Assembly (NCBI GenBank): GCA_021154515.1
Contig: JAJKIL010000466.1
Location: 1 to 5,380 of the forward strand
Direction: 5' to 3'
From: Niastella sp.
Lineage (GTDB): Bacteria; Bacteroidota; Bacteroidia; Chitinophagales; Chitinophagaceae
DNA length: 5,380 bases
How positions within the stretch are numbered: the stretch's first letter is position 1; each line of letters starts with the position of its first letter. A program made the translations under genes and the position numbers. The notes under the pieces are model-generated. The model was not told the DNA's origin. It did not search any database and worked only from the letters and a program-made list of their open reading frames with translations. Of the stretch, positions 1 to 5,380 are shown one piece after another.

Positions 1-453
1 AATGCCAATCTTGTTTGGTTGAATGTTATACTTACCGGCATTGGCGCGAATGATACGCATGGCGCGTTCTGCATCCTGCAAGGGACCCAATTCGCGATGC
101 ACCAGGTCGGGCGAAAGAGGTAATCGATAATTCAGCACAAAGGCAGCAATGCCCATCGTATTAAACCATTTGGCCAGTTGAAAGCCGCTTATCTGAAACG
201 ACTCGTGGTGATAGCCGCCACCAGGACAAATAATAACAGCGCATTGTTTATTTTCCTGTATGGAGGGAAAGAAAGCCGTCATTCCGGGATTACCCACCTG
301 GAACAACCGTTCATTGTTGATACTATCTTTCAAATGCATGCCCTTTGTATTGGGCATTTTGCCAGTGGGCCATAGTGGAATAAACTCCTGCGCCTGCAAG
401 ACAAAAGATCCCAGCACAAATGCAACCAACAAAGAAGTGATCCTGCCATTCAT
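1..453 (-). CDS. Secreted alpha/beta-hydrolase esterase (acetyl-xylan-esterase-like), 3'-truncated by window edge
   Basis: The visible 151 residues are the N-terminal part of a serine hydrolase, probably removing acetyl or other acyl groups from plant polysaccharide. Residues 1-21 form a Sec signal peptide: MNGR, a hydrophobic stretch SLLVAFVLGSFVL, then QA before QEF, giving a plausible signal peptidase I cut after Ala21. The mature part shows VIICPGGGYHHES (73-85), the oxyanion-hole loop of the HGGG type, GIAAFVLNYRL (101-111), and LQDAERAMRIIRANA (125-139) followed by IQPNKIGI. In this family the nucleophile motif GFSAGG comes right after such a segment, so it should lie just past the left edge. 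The start is fixed by an in-frame TAA 27 bases upstream. The gene follows the pectinase gene by 118 bases on the same strand, suggesting a joint role in pectin breakdown. Databases often label such proteins xylanase or acetylxylan esterase, and the true substrate is not shown by sequence. Confidence 0.85.
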   Translation of the reverse strand, partial: MNGRITSLLVAFVLGSFVLQAQEFIPLWPTGKMPNTKGMHLKDSINNERLFQVGNPGMTAFFPSIQENKQCAVIICPGGGYHHESFQISGFQLAKWFNTMGIAAFVLNYRLPLSPDLVHRELGPLQDAERAMRIIRANAGKYNIQPNKIGI

Positions 454-486
454 ATCAATCGTTTTATTAAAATTAGTCCTTTAAAT
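454..486 (-). promoter_or_regulatory. A/T-rich leader of the esterase gene, no Shine-Dalgarno site
   Basis: Reading on the minus strand, the bases before the ATG are strongly A/T-rich (TAATTTTAATAAAACGATTGAT). The only purine-rich AAAGGA lies more than 20 bases from the ATG, too far to act as a normal ribosome binding site. A/T-rich leaders without this site are usual in Bacteroidota. An in-frame TAA at 481-483 and no other start codon in between fix the ATG at 451-453. I see no convincing TAnnTTTG promoter element, so the gene may be cotranscribed with the large gene upstream. Confidence 0.5.
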
Positions 487-530
487 TTTCGACTCCGCTC
501 AAAGCAGGAATGCTCAGAGCGGAGTCGAAA
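487..530 (-). repeat. Perfect 14-bp inverted repeat (intergenic hairpin)
   Basis: The arms at 487-500 (TTTCGACTCCGCTC) and 517-530 (GAGCGGAGTCGAAA) are exact reverse complements. Inside the 16-base spacer, AGCA (503-506) pairs with TGCT (511-514) around a four-base loop. In minus-strand RNA the two-base gap between stems gives one U-U mismatch and one G-U wobble, so the stem is almost continuous at about 19 pairs with a UUCC loop. In plus-strand RNA the same gap gives A-A and A-C mismatches. It lies 41 bases past the stop of the large gene and 33 bases before the esterase start. No U-run follows on either strand, so it is not a standard terminator. It may stabilise or process the mRNA, or be a dispersed REP-like element. 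Confidence 0.85.
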
Positions 531-571
531 GGTAGACGCAATATGCTTACTTTTAGTTGCTGACAGCCCTG

Positions 572-3500
572 TTATTGTTTAATAAACTTCAACAACACTT
601 TTTCCTTTAACCGCTCTAACTCTACAAAATACATTCCATTTGGCAAGGCGCTTATATTAAGAGTGGTATAATTGCTGGCCGGTTTGCTGTAATAAGTCCC
701 AAGCAGGTGTCCATTCAAATTATACAGCCGGATAACTGCCACGGTAAACAAATTTGCATGGTACACATTTACATAATTGCCTGCCGGGTTTGGATTGATG
801 GTGTATACCCCATAAGCAATTCCTGTCACCGGTACATTTATAGTAGCCATACCACTGGTTTGAACCGATATATTTCCCTCATACCCTCCTACACCTGCCG
901 CATTTAACCGCACCATTACAGATGCTGTTACCGCATTATTAGCATTAGGGGATATTGCCGGAACATTCGTGCCATACCATTTTTTGCCTGAATCAACTGA
1001 GAGCTCATATCCTTCAGCCGGGGTAAAGGAAACCGGTGCGCTTAGCCCGGTACCTGTTACCAGGAAAGCCTGCGCGTCTGTTGGCCTGCCAAGCGTTTGT
1101 GAGAACCGTTGCAAATTACTATTGATGGTCATCGCCGGGTTCATTGGTTGTACAGGCTGCGTCACTTTATTCGCTGTCGTTGTTCCTTTCACCAGTACAT
1201 TTTTCAGCTTCGCATATCTTATGGTGCTGCCTGAACCGGTGCAATGATAAATACGGAATGAAAGTGTATCACCGGATCTCATGGTCACACCGGCAGACCC
1301 ATTCAGCAACAGGGCAAACACATCGGGGTTACCGCTCGTTTGGTTACTTACATCAAAGGCATTGGTGAAGTTGCCATTGATGCTTGCAGTGAGTGGTGTT
1401 CCATTTTTTATAGCTACGCTTATTTCTGTTGAATCTGTTCTGAAACCGGTTTTGGAATACACTACCGCCATTTTAGTGCCACTGGATGTATTGTAAAATG
1501 AAGTTGATAAAAGTATTGAGTCTACCCGCATGGTGTGTGTAGTGGCAGCTACTACGTTGAACTGTTCGTAGAATAACCTGTTCAGGGTACCACCCGGTCC
1601 GCCACTGGCGGTGGTCCACGATCCATCGGCGGTTGCCGCATATGCCTGTCCGTGCAAAGTGCCATAAGCAGGAACGGTGGGTTCCACTCCGTTCGATAAC
1701 ACCAGTTTATTTAACACAGGTGTTGTACCAATAACCCCTGCTGCCCGCACCGTGGCATCATCCTGGTTGTTGACCGTTAAAGGCCATTGCTCCAGTAATA
1801 TGCCATCTACTAATGAATCTGCCTGAATAGTACCGGTCACGGCTACATTCACCGCCGTGGCATTGGTGGAAGCGTTTACAATATTACCGTTGTTTGATCC
1901 AATGGCCGTTGCATTGAGCCGTACATAAACTGTGGTATTGGCAATTGTACCACTGGCAGGCGTTATGGAAACAGGGGCGCTGCTCCCAAACCAGTTCGTA
2001 TTATCGATCGACACCTGGTAACCTGCCGGTGGCGTTATGGTAAGATTGTTCATCAGGTTAGCGCCTGCCACTATATAGGTTTGCGTTTTGGATGGTTTTC
2101 CCAGTCCCTGTAAAAAACTACCCAGGGCGCCAAAAACGGTGATCGTGGGCGTGCTCGTTGCCGAGGTAGTATCGGATGTACAATTTGTATAGCCGGATTT
2201 GGACGTTCTTACTATATAATAATAGGTTTGTCCGGGCGGTGGGATGTTCTCGGTAAAATTAAAATTACAGGCCGAATCTTCAGTGCTTACCTGGGTGCTT
2301 ACCAATGTGAAATTTGTTTTGTCGTTACTGCGGTACAGATCACAGGTAATGCCGGTCATGGGCCACGACAGATTCCAGGTTAAGGTGGTGGTGTTTGTTC
2401 CTTTTTTGGCGATAAGGTTCGATACGGCCAATTCGGGTTTAAATGTCGCATTCAATTCGGGCCAGGTAGCAAAGGGATCCCATTTGGTCATTACCGGGGT
2501 ATTGGCATTTATAAAAACCGTATCGTTGTTATAATATTTTGCGGCATCGGCAGCTGTCAATTGTTTTGACCATGACAACCGGCTGCTTACATTCACCGGA
2601 GTGCCATCATAATTTTTTGAATTGTATTCCCCATACGTAATGAAACTGGTATTGGTACCTGCATCCCAGGTGCTCCACCCGTCTGATCTTATGGTTGATC
2701 CCATTAGCGTATTCAGGAAGGCGACTTTATTGCGGCTCTTGGCGGCATCAGCTGTGCCGGCATCATTTTGCCAGGGACGGCCCAGTGAATACAAGGTAAA
2801 GCCTCTGTTCTTTGTGATCCTGCAATCGCGGAACACATAGCCATAGCCTGATTCCAACTTGGTGTTCACTGCAGTAACATAACCGCCGGTTTGATTATCT
2901 AGCCGCGTACGCGGATAAATGATACAGGTATCGAAGATAATAGTGGAAGAACCGAAGAGGAAATCGGTATTTCCGTCTACATAACAATTCTTGAAATAGC
3001 ATCTTGTTGCTTTAACGTTGCCACCATAATACGTGTCCTGTCCACCATTCATGCGGCAATTATAAAATACAACGCGGTCAGAAGTGGTATACACTGCCAC
3101 CGCCTGCGGACCATCGCCTGGCGCCGGCACCAGGGCATTGGCGTTGATACCATACCCGGTTGCATTTTCTATTGACAGGTTCATCATCATCACATCATTT
3201 GCACTGATGGTTACTGTGGCACAGGTAGAAGTACCATAGGTACCTCCGGCCGGATTGGCCTTGCCTGAATAATTATCGGATGAGATAATGGTTTCGGCCA
3301 GGCTTTCCCCTACCAATTGAATAAAAGGTTTACTACCGGCAATGTTCACCGTTTCAACATACTTGCCCTTTTTAATATAAATTTTATACGGCGCTGTTTG
3401 ATTGGTGGGCGCAGCATCGATAGCGGCCTGTATACTGGTATAATTGCCACTGCCATCTTTGGCTACCACGGCCTTTGCCCCGGCAGACGGTCCGGTGGGA

Positions 3501-5380
3501 TTTGTTCCCCCATTGAGGGTTGCATTGGCCGTTGCCGCTGTAGCGGAATAGTTATATGCTTTGTCAACCGTAAAAATATAATAGTAGTAGGTAGTGCCGG
3601 CTGTTAAACTGGCGTCATTATCAGTATAAGAAGTGGTTACACCCTGACTTACTACTTTATAACCAATGCCCATGGTATTACCTTCAATATAGATGCCGTT
3701 GGCATTGGGAGCGGGCGCAGTAGACGCCGTGCTGCGTACTACCACATACCCACCACCATCTATACCAGTAGCAGGGGCCGTCCAGTTTACGGTGATTGTT
3801 TTATTCGCATTAGCAATTGCGGTGGGGGCAGTAGCCACATCGGGCACTGTTACATCAGGCGCCGGATTACTTTGATTATCTGCTGCATATACTACAAAGT
3901 CATCTACATCGAAAGGCTGGGTTATCACTGCGCCACCCCCATTAAAACGGAAGCCGGCCAAAAACAGGTTGGGCGTATAGGTGGTGGGATTTACATTGCG
4001 GACAGAGGTAGCTTTCATCCACGCGCCGCTGGCTGCTGTCCAGGCCAGCGTTTGATAACTGGTTGTAAAATTGGTGGCGCTGGTGTTGTCGGTAACGGCG
4101 ATCAATCCGCTCACGCTATTGCTGCCGGTTGGCGCAGCCGCCCGGTAATAATATTGAACAATAAATTTTGTGTCGTTGGGATAAAGCGGATTGGTTTGTG
4201 AAGGCGCAAAACTATTTTTGGTACTGGTGCTGGTGCTCGTATAGGTGAAATAGTTACCGCCCGATCTGGCTGTTCCATCACTTTTAATAGTTGCCGAACC
4301 GCTGGTGGTCCAAACCGTAGTAACAGCATTCCCAGCTCCTGTTGGCGCCGCTGTGGAAACAGCCCCCACTGTTTGTTTTTCAAAACCACCATCCATGGTG
4401 GGATAAGTGCCCAGCCCTACAGTGGCCGAAGCAGCTGTTCCTGTTACCGACATATTAATAGTAGCAGCGCCTGCGCTGATATGAACAATATTTCCATTGT
4501 AATTACCAGCCGCTGATGCATTCAACCGCACCATAATGGTGGTACTGGTCAGCGTACCAGATGTGGGTGTTAATACTATTGGATTGGCGCTGCCATACCA
4601 GGTATTTCCATCGAGCGATAATTCATAAGAAGCAGGCGGGGTAATGGTTACATTGCCTGTAAGGTTGTAACCGGCCACCGAATAGGTACTGGCTGTTGAC
4701 GGACTGCCGATCGATTGTGAAAAACTGGCCAGGGTTCCACCCGCCACGATTACCGGGCCCGGATTGGAAGCGGTTACCCCGTTTAAATAATTCTCCAGCA
4801 TGGTATAACCATTACCATCATATACATTTCTATCGGCTGCATCGTTCGGGTTCAAACCATGACTGGTTTCCCAGGTGTCGGGCATTCCATCGTGATCGGT
4901 ATCAACCGGGGCTATAGCTGAATTTAAAGTTGGCCAGGCATTAACTGTCAGACTGTAATCGGTACCGTGTGGATAATCGCCCTGCACATCGATATGACGG
5001 CCGGTTCGGTTGCGCACATCATTGACGATACGCTGATCGAGTGTATCGCGAGCTGGTAAGGTAGCGCCGGCCCCCAGTAACACGGCATCAAAAGCATCGA
5101 CAGCTGGTTGGATGTTTTTGGTAAATCCTAAAACAAACTCGGTATTCGCTTTTGCCTGTACGGTATCAGCAGCCGTTGTGCCCATCTCCACACCCGACCA
5201 GTTATTATTGGTGTTCTGGGTAGATGCATCCACGTAGTTTCCGTTCACATACCATTTACCCCAGGGTATTGTTGGGTTGGGCATTGTTCCCGAAAAGCTA
5301 GGGTTACAAATGCGGTACCGAACACCGCTTGAAGTATTGGGTCCATATTTGTAATAGTTGTTCATTACATTATAGTTGCC
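572..5380 (-). CDS. Giant secreted pectate lyase (PL1)-pectin methylesterase (CE8) fusion with T9SS sorting domain, 5'-truncated by window edge
   Basis: Predicted two-enzyme pectin degrader exported by the type IX system. The CE8 part would hydrolyse methyl esters of homogalacturonan, and the PL1 part would cleave demethylated polygalacturonate by beta-elimination. Numbering from the Met at 5365, the visible order is PL1 tail (1-197), Ig-like repeat (209-311), jelly-roll-like module (316-500), FN3-like (508-617), CE8 (631-970), FN3-like (977-1075), Ig-like repeat (1078-1180), unknown module (1184-1396), Ig-like repeat (1415-1517) and T9SS CTD (1519-1597). The stop is TAA at 572-574. The Met at 5365 is not the start: five more in-frame codons (GNYNV) run to the edge without a stop, and they complete a PL1 motif, NVMNNYYKYGP. 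A signal peptide and the lyase catalytic core are expected upstream but are not visible. No frameshift or internal stop occurs. The product family is secure for CE8 and the CTD. The lyase assignment rests on the tail only. Confidence 0.93.
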   Translation of the reverse strand, partial: GNYNVMNNYYKYGPNTSSGVRYRICNPSFSGTMPNPTIPWGKWYVNGNYVDASTQNTNNNWSGVEMGTTAADTVQAKANTEFVLGFTKNIQPAVDAFDAVLLGAGATLPARDTLDQRIVNDVRNRTGRHIDVQGDYPHGTDYSLTVNAWPTLNSAIAPVDTDHDGMPDTWETSHGLNPNDAADRNVYDGNGYTMLENYLNGVTASNPGPVIVAGGTLASFSQSIGSPSTASTYSVAGYNLTGNVTITPPASYELSLDGNTWYGSANPIVLTPTSGTLTSTTIMVRLNASAAGNYNGNIVHISAGAATINMSVTGTAASATVGLGTYPTMDGGFEKQTVGAVSTAAPTGAGNAVTTVWTTSGSATIKSDGTARSGGNYFTYTSTSTSTKNSFAPSQTNPLYPNDTKFIVQYYYRAAAPTGSNSVSGLIAVTDNTSATNFTTSYQTLAWTAASGAWMKATSVRNVNPTTYTPNLFLAGFRFNGGGAVITQPFDVDDFVVYAADNQSNPAPDVTVPDVATAPTAIANANKTITVNWTAPATGIDGGGYVVVRSTASTAPAPNANGIYIEGNTMGIGYKVVSQGVTTSYTDNDASLTAGTTYYYYIFTVDKAYNYSATAATANATLNGGTNPTGPSAGAKAVVAKDGSGNYTSIQAAIDAAPTNQTAPYKIYIKKGKYVETVNIAGSKPFIQLVGESLAETIISSDNYSGKANPAGGTYGTSTCATVTISANDVMMMNLSIENATGYGINANALVPAPGDGPQAVAVYTTSDRVVFYNCRMNGGQDTYYGGNVKATRCYFKNCYVDGNTDFLFGSSTIIFDTCIIYPRTRLDNQTGGYVTAVNTKLESGYGYVFRDCRITKNRGFTLYSLGRPWQNDAGTADAAKSRNKVAFLNTLMGSTIRSDGWSTWDAGTNTSFITYGEYNSKNYDGTPVNVSSRLSWSKQLTAADAAKYYNNDTVFINANTPVMTKWDPFATWPELNATFKPELAVSNLIAKKGTNTTTLTWNLSWPMTGITCDLYRSNDKTNFTLVSTQVSTEDSACNFNFTENIPPPGQTYYYIVRTSKSGYTNCTSDTTSATSTPTITVFGALGSFLQGLGKPSKTQTYIVAGANLMNNLTITPPAGYQVSIDNTNWFGSSAPVSITPASGTIANTTVYVRLNATAIGSNNGNIVNASTNATAVNVAVTGTIQADSLVDGILLEQWPLTVNNQDDATVRAAGVIGTTPVLNKLVLSNGVEPTVPAYGTLHGQAYAATADGSWTTASGGPGGTLNRLFYEQFNVVAATTHTMRVDSILLSTSFYNTSSGTKMAVVYSKTGFRTDSTEISVAIKNGTPLTASINGNFTNAFDVSNQTSGNPDVFALLLNGSAGVTMRSGDTLSFRIYHCTGSGSTIRYAKLKNVLVKGTTTANKVTQPVQPMNPAMTINSNLQRFSQTLGRPTDAQAFLVTGTGLSAPVSFTPAEGYELSVDSGKKWYGTNVPAISPNANNAVTASVMVRLNAAGVGGYEGNISVQTSGMATINVPVTGIAYGVYTINPNPAGNYVNVYHANLFTVAVIRLYNLNGHLLGTYYSKPASNYTTLNISALPNGMYFVELERLKEKVLLKFIKQ
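575..811 (-). other. T9SS C-terminal sorting domain (type A-like)
   Basis: Residues 1519-1597 end the protein with the Por-secretion sorting pattern: YTINPNPAGNYVNV, IRLYNLNGHLLGTYY, LNISALPNGMYFVEL, and a basic/hydrophobic tail KVLLKFIKQ. In Bacteroidota this domain directs periplasmic cargo through the type IX translocon and is usually cleaved, with the product released or attached to surface lipopolysaccharide. Its presence implies an N-terminal Sec signal peptide on the unseen part of the protein. Confidence 0.95.
815..1123 (-). repeat. Ig-like surface module, copy 3 of 3 (103 residues, most diverged)
   Basis: Residues 1415-1517 keep the frame of copies 1 and 2: LQRFSQTLGRPTDAQ, VTGTGL, FTPAEGYELSVD, W1463, VMVRLNAAG, GNI and VPVTG. 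One extra residue before the Trp (SGKKW) is balanced by one lost after it, so total length stays 103. It lacks the TxTSGT turn of the other two. It sits immediately before the sorting domain. Confidence 0.83.
1178..1816 (-). other. Unrecognised globular module, about 210 residues
   Basis: Residues 1184-1396 begin LVDGILLEQWPLTVNNQDD and end RYAKLKNVLVKGT. Visible features are a Gly-rich loop SGGPGGTLNRLFYEQFN, a strand pair SILLSTSFYNTSS and MAVVYSKTGF, a DVFALLLNGS strand and the segment DTLSFRIYHCTGSGS. The alternating pattern and the late LSFRIYHC...KLKNVLVKG ending suggest a beta sandwich of carbohydrate-binding type, similar in logic to the modules at the end of other Bacteroidota polysaccharide-degrading proteins. 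I do not recognise a named family, and no catalytic motif is apparent. Confidence 0.5.
1826..2134 (-). repeat. Ig-like surface module, copy 2 of 3 (103 residues)
   Basis: Residues 1078-1180 are the closest partner of copy 1, with the same length and no gaps. Shared landmarks are L1081, F1084, the VAGANL and TITPPAGY segments, W1125, TPASGT, VRLNA and VTGT. It directly follows the second FN3-like module and precedes the unrecognised module. Confidence 0.87.
2141..2437 (-). other. Second FN3-like module, after CE8
   Basis: Residues 977-1075 contain PELAVSNLIAKKG, TTLTWNLSWP, CDLYRSND and GQTYYYIVRTSKSGYTNCTSD, the strand pattern of a fibronectin type III domain. Three cysteines (1008, 1033, 1062) are present, which could allow a disulphide outside the cell. 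The sequence is clearly diverged from the first FN3-like module. It probably acts as a linker carrying the esterase on the C-terminal stalk. Confidence 0.7.
2456..3475 (-). other. Complete CE8 pectin methylesterase (pectinesterase) domain
   Basis: Residues 631-970, about 340 residues, match the usual length of this right-handed beta-helix family. It releases methanol from methyl-esterified galacturonan. Family landmarks appear in order: AVVAKDGSGNYTSIQAAIDA (632-651), KGKYVETVNI (666-675), GPQAVAV with Q754, GGQDTYY with Q776 and D777, DFLFG with D801, and LGRPW with R863 and W865. By analogy with characterised enzymes, D801 is the nucleophile, D777 the acid/base, the two Gln residues form the oxyanion hole, and R863 positions the nucleophile. 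All are present, so the domain should be active. The D777-D801 spacing is 24 residues, slightly longer than the 21 I recall for plant and Erwinia enzymes. The C-terminal limit near DPFATWPE is approximate. Confidence 0.95.
3515..3844 (-). other. FN3-like module preceding the CE8 domain
   Basis: Residues 508-617 show the fibronectin type III style core: PTAIANANKTITVNWTAP, GGGYVVVRS, a TSYTDND turn, and GTTYYYYIFTVDKAYNYSA. The stretch between the VVVRS strand and the TSYTD turn is longer than in a classical FN3 domain and contains a Pro/Asn-rich loop with YIEGNTMG. This variant is frequent in Bacteroidota secreted enzymes. It is probably a spacer between the lyase half and the esterase half. 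Confidence 0.7.
3866..4420 (-). other. Jelly-roll-like accessory module, possible carbohydrate binding
   Basis: Residues 316-500 begin with TYPTMDGGFEKQ and continue through VWTTSGSATIKSDGTARSGG, an aromatic strand FIVQYYYR, and end at FDVDDFVVYAAD. The opening GGFE, the SGSA and ARSGGNYF segments and the closing DVDDFVVY resemble beta-sandwich carbohydrate-binding modules, in which a feminine-like strand order of GFE...W...S...G...DDF recurs. Position between the lyase and the esterase suggests substrate targeting, which is inference. No specific CBM family is recognised. Confidence 0.5.
4433..4741 (-). repeat. Ig-like surface module, copy 1 of 3 (103 residues)
   Basis: Residues 209-311 form a beta-rich module with the pattern LxxFxQxxGxPS, VAGxNLxxNxTITPPAxYxxS, a central Trp (W256), VRLNA, GNI and a closing VTGT. 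It aligns without gaps to copy 2 (residues 1078-1180), with roughly half the positions identical by eye. This module type is widespread in large secreted Bacteroidota proteins. Its role is probably structural spacing or wall and substrate contact, and I cannot name a family with certainty. Confidence 0.85.
4775..5380 (-). other. C-terminal part of PL1-type pectate lyase domain
   Basis: Residues 1-197 plus five upstream residues resemble the end of Bacteroidota PL1 pectate lyases. The visible hallmarks are NVMNNYYKYGPNT at the edge, a WYVNGNYV strand, a GAGATLPARDTLDQRIVNDV segment, and the closing pattern of NAWPTLNS, a DTDHDG motif and GYTMLENYLN. In PL1 enzymes the NNYY strand lies just after the catalytic Arg region, so the calcium-binding Asp residues and the catalytic Arg should be encoded just outside the window. 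Activity therefore cannot be judged from this sequence. A related right-handed beta-helix lyase family is the main alternative. Confidence 0.8.
4868..4903 (-). other. DxDxDGxxDxxE calcium-type motif closing the lyase domain
   Basis: Residues 155-166 read DTDHDGMPDTWE, with Asp at 155, 157, 159 and 163 and Glu at 166. This matches the acidic calcium-binding loop seen in thrombospondin type 3 and dockerin-like motifs. It is followed by GLNPNDAADRN and GYTMLENYLN. The arrangement is common at the end of Bacteroidota pectate lyases, where it probably forms a rigid calcium-stabilised link to the next module. Calcium binding here is inferred from the motif. Confidence 0.75.

Noticed and set aside
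178..484. Two plus-strand open frames opposite the esterase
   Set aside because: The minus-strand frame has a signal peptide and hydrolase motifs in the right order, so these are antisense shadows.
503..514. GNRA tetraloop (GGAA) in plus-strand RNA as evidence of a plus-strand small RNA
   Set aside because: Only four base pairs support it, it is separated from the main stem by mismatches on that strand, and no plus-strand promoter or gene is visible.
487..530. Rho-independent terminator for the large gene
   Set aside because: The stem is strong, but the minus-strand sequence after it is AAAATTTAAAGG rather than a U-run, and the plus-strand side continues GGTAGACGCA.
969..1247. Plus-strand open frame of 92 codons
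   Set aside because: It is antisense to Ig-like copy 3 and the end of the unknown module, with no start context or domain.
2244..2534. Plus-strand open frame of 96 codons with hydrophobic stretches
   Set aside because: It is antisense to the end of CE8 and the second FN3-like module. The hydrophobicity is a by-product of the opposite-strand codons, and no family resemblance is visible.
3872..4201. Plus-strand open frame of 109 codons
   Set aside because: It lies wholly antisense to the well-supported fusion gene, has no recognisable domain, and its composition follows from the opposite coding frame.
4111..4392. Minus-strand open frame of 93 codons overlapping the fusion gene in another frame
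   Set aside because: It overlaps the jelly-roll-like module, whose own frame is clearly coding. The alternative product is rich in Arg/Gln/Pro with no motif.
1..5380. CRISPR array, tRNA, insertion sequence or phage feature
   Set aside because: No short evenly spaced direct repeats, cloverleaf-like structure, transposase motif or target duplication was seen. Nearly all bases are coding for the two minus-strand proteins.

Overview
The window looks like part of a pectin-degradation locus from a Bacteroidota bacterium. Candidate relatives are Chitinophagaceae such as Niastella or Chitinophaga, but that finer placement is only an impression from protein style. The evidence is a C-terminal type IX secretion (T9SS) sorting domain, a surface-protein module typical of this phylum repeated three times, very Thr/Asn/Ser-rich linkers, and A/T-rich leader DNA without a Shine-Dalgarno site. 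Both genes lie on the minus strand, so transcription runs from high to low coordinates. Both are cut by a window edge.

Positions 5380 to 572 hold the 3' part of one giant gene with at least 1602 codons visible. Its reading frame is open through the right edge, so the Met at 5365 is internal. From N to C terminus the visible protein carries: the tail of a PL1-type pectate lyase ending in a DxDxDG calcium-type motif, an Ig-like repeat, a jelly-roll-like module, an FN3-like module, a complete CE8 pectin methylesterase with all expected active-site residues, a second FN3-like module, a second Ig-like repeat, an unrecognised module of about 210 residues, a third Ig-like repeat, and the T9SS sorting domain. 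The predicted product is a secreted or surface-anchored bifunctional enzyme. The esterase would remove methyl esters from homogalacturonan, and the lyase would then cleave the resulting polygalacturonate.

Positions 571 to 454 are a 118-base intergenic gap. It contains a perfect 14-bp inverted repeat at 487-530, which forms a strong hairpin in the minus-strand transcript, followed by an A/T-rich leader.

Positions 453 to 1 encode the first 151 residues of a secreted alpha/beta-hydrolase esterase with a Sec signal peptide and an HGGG-like oxyanion-hole motif. Its nucleophile lies beyond the left edge. It plausibly removes acetyl or other acyl groups from the same plant polysaccharide, complementing the upstream enzyme. 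I see no RNA gene, CRISPR array, insertion sequence or phage feature. The most notable points are the lyase-methylesterase fusion with its uncharacterised accessory modules, and the intergenic hairpin.
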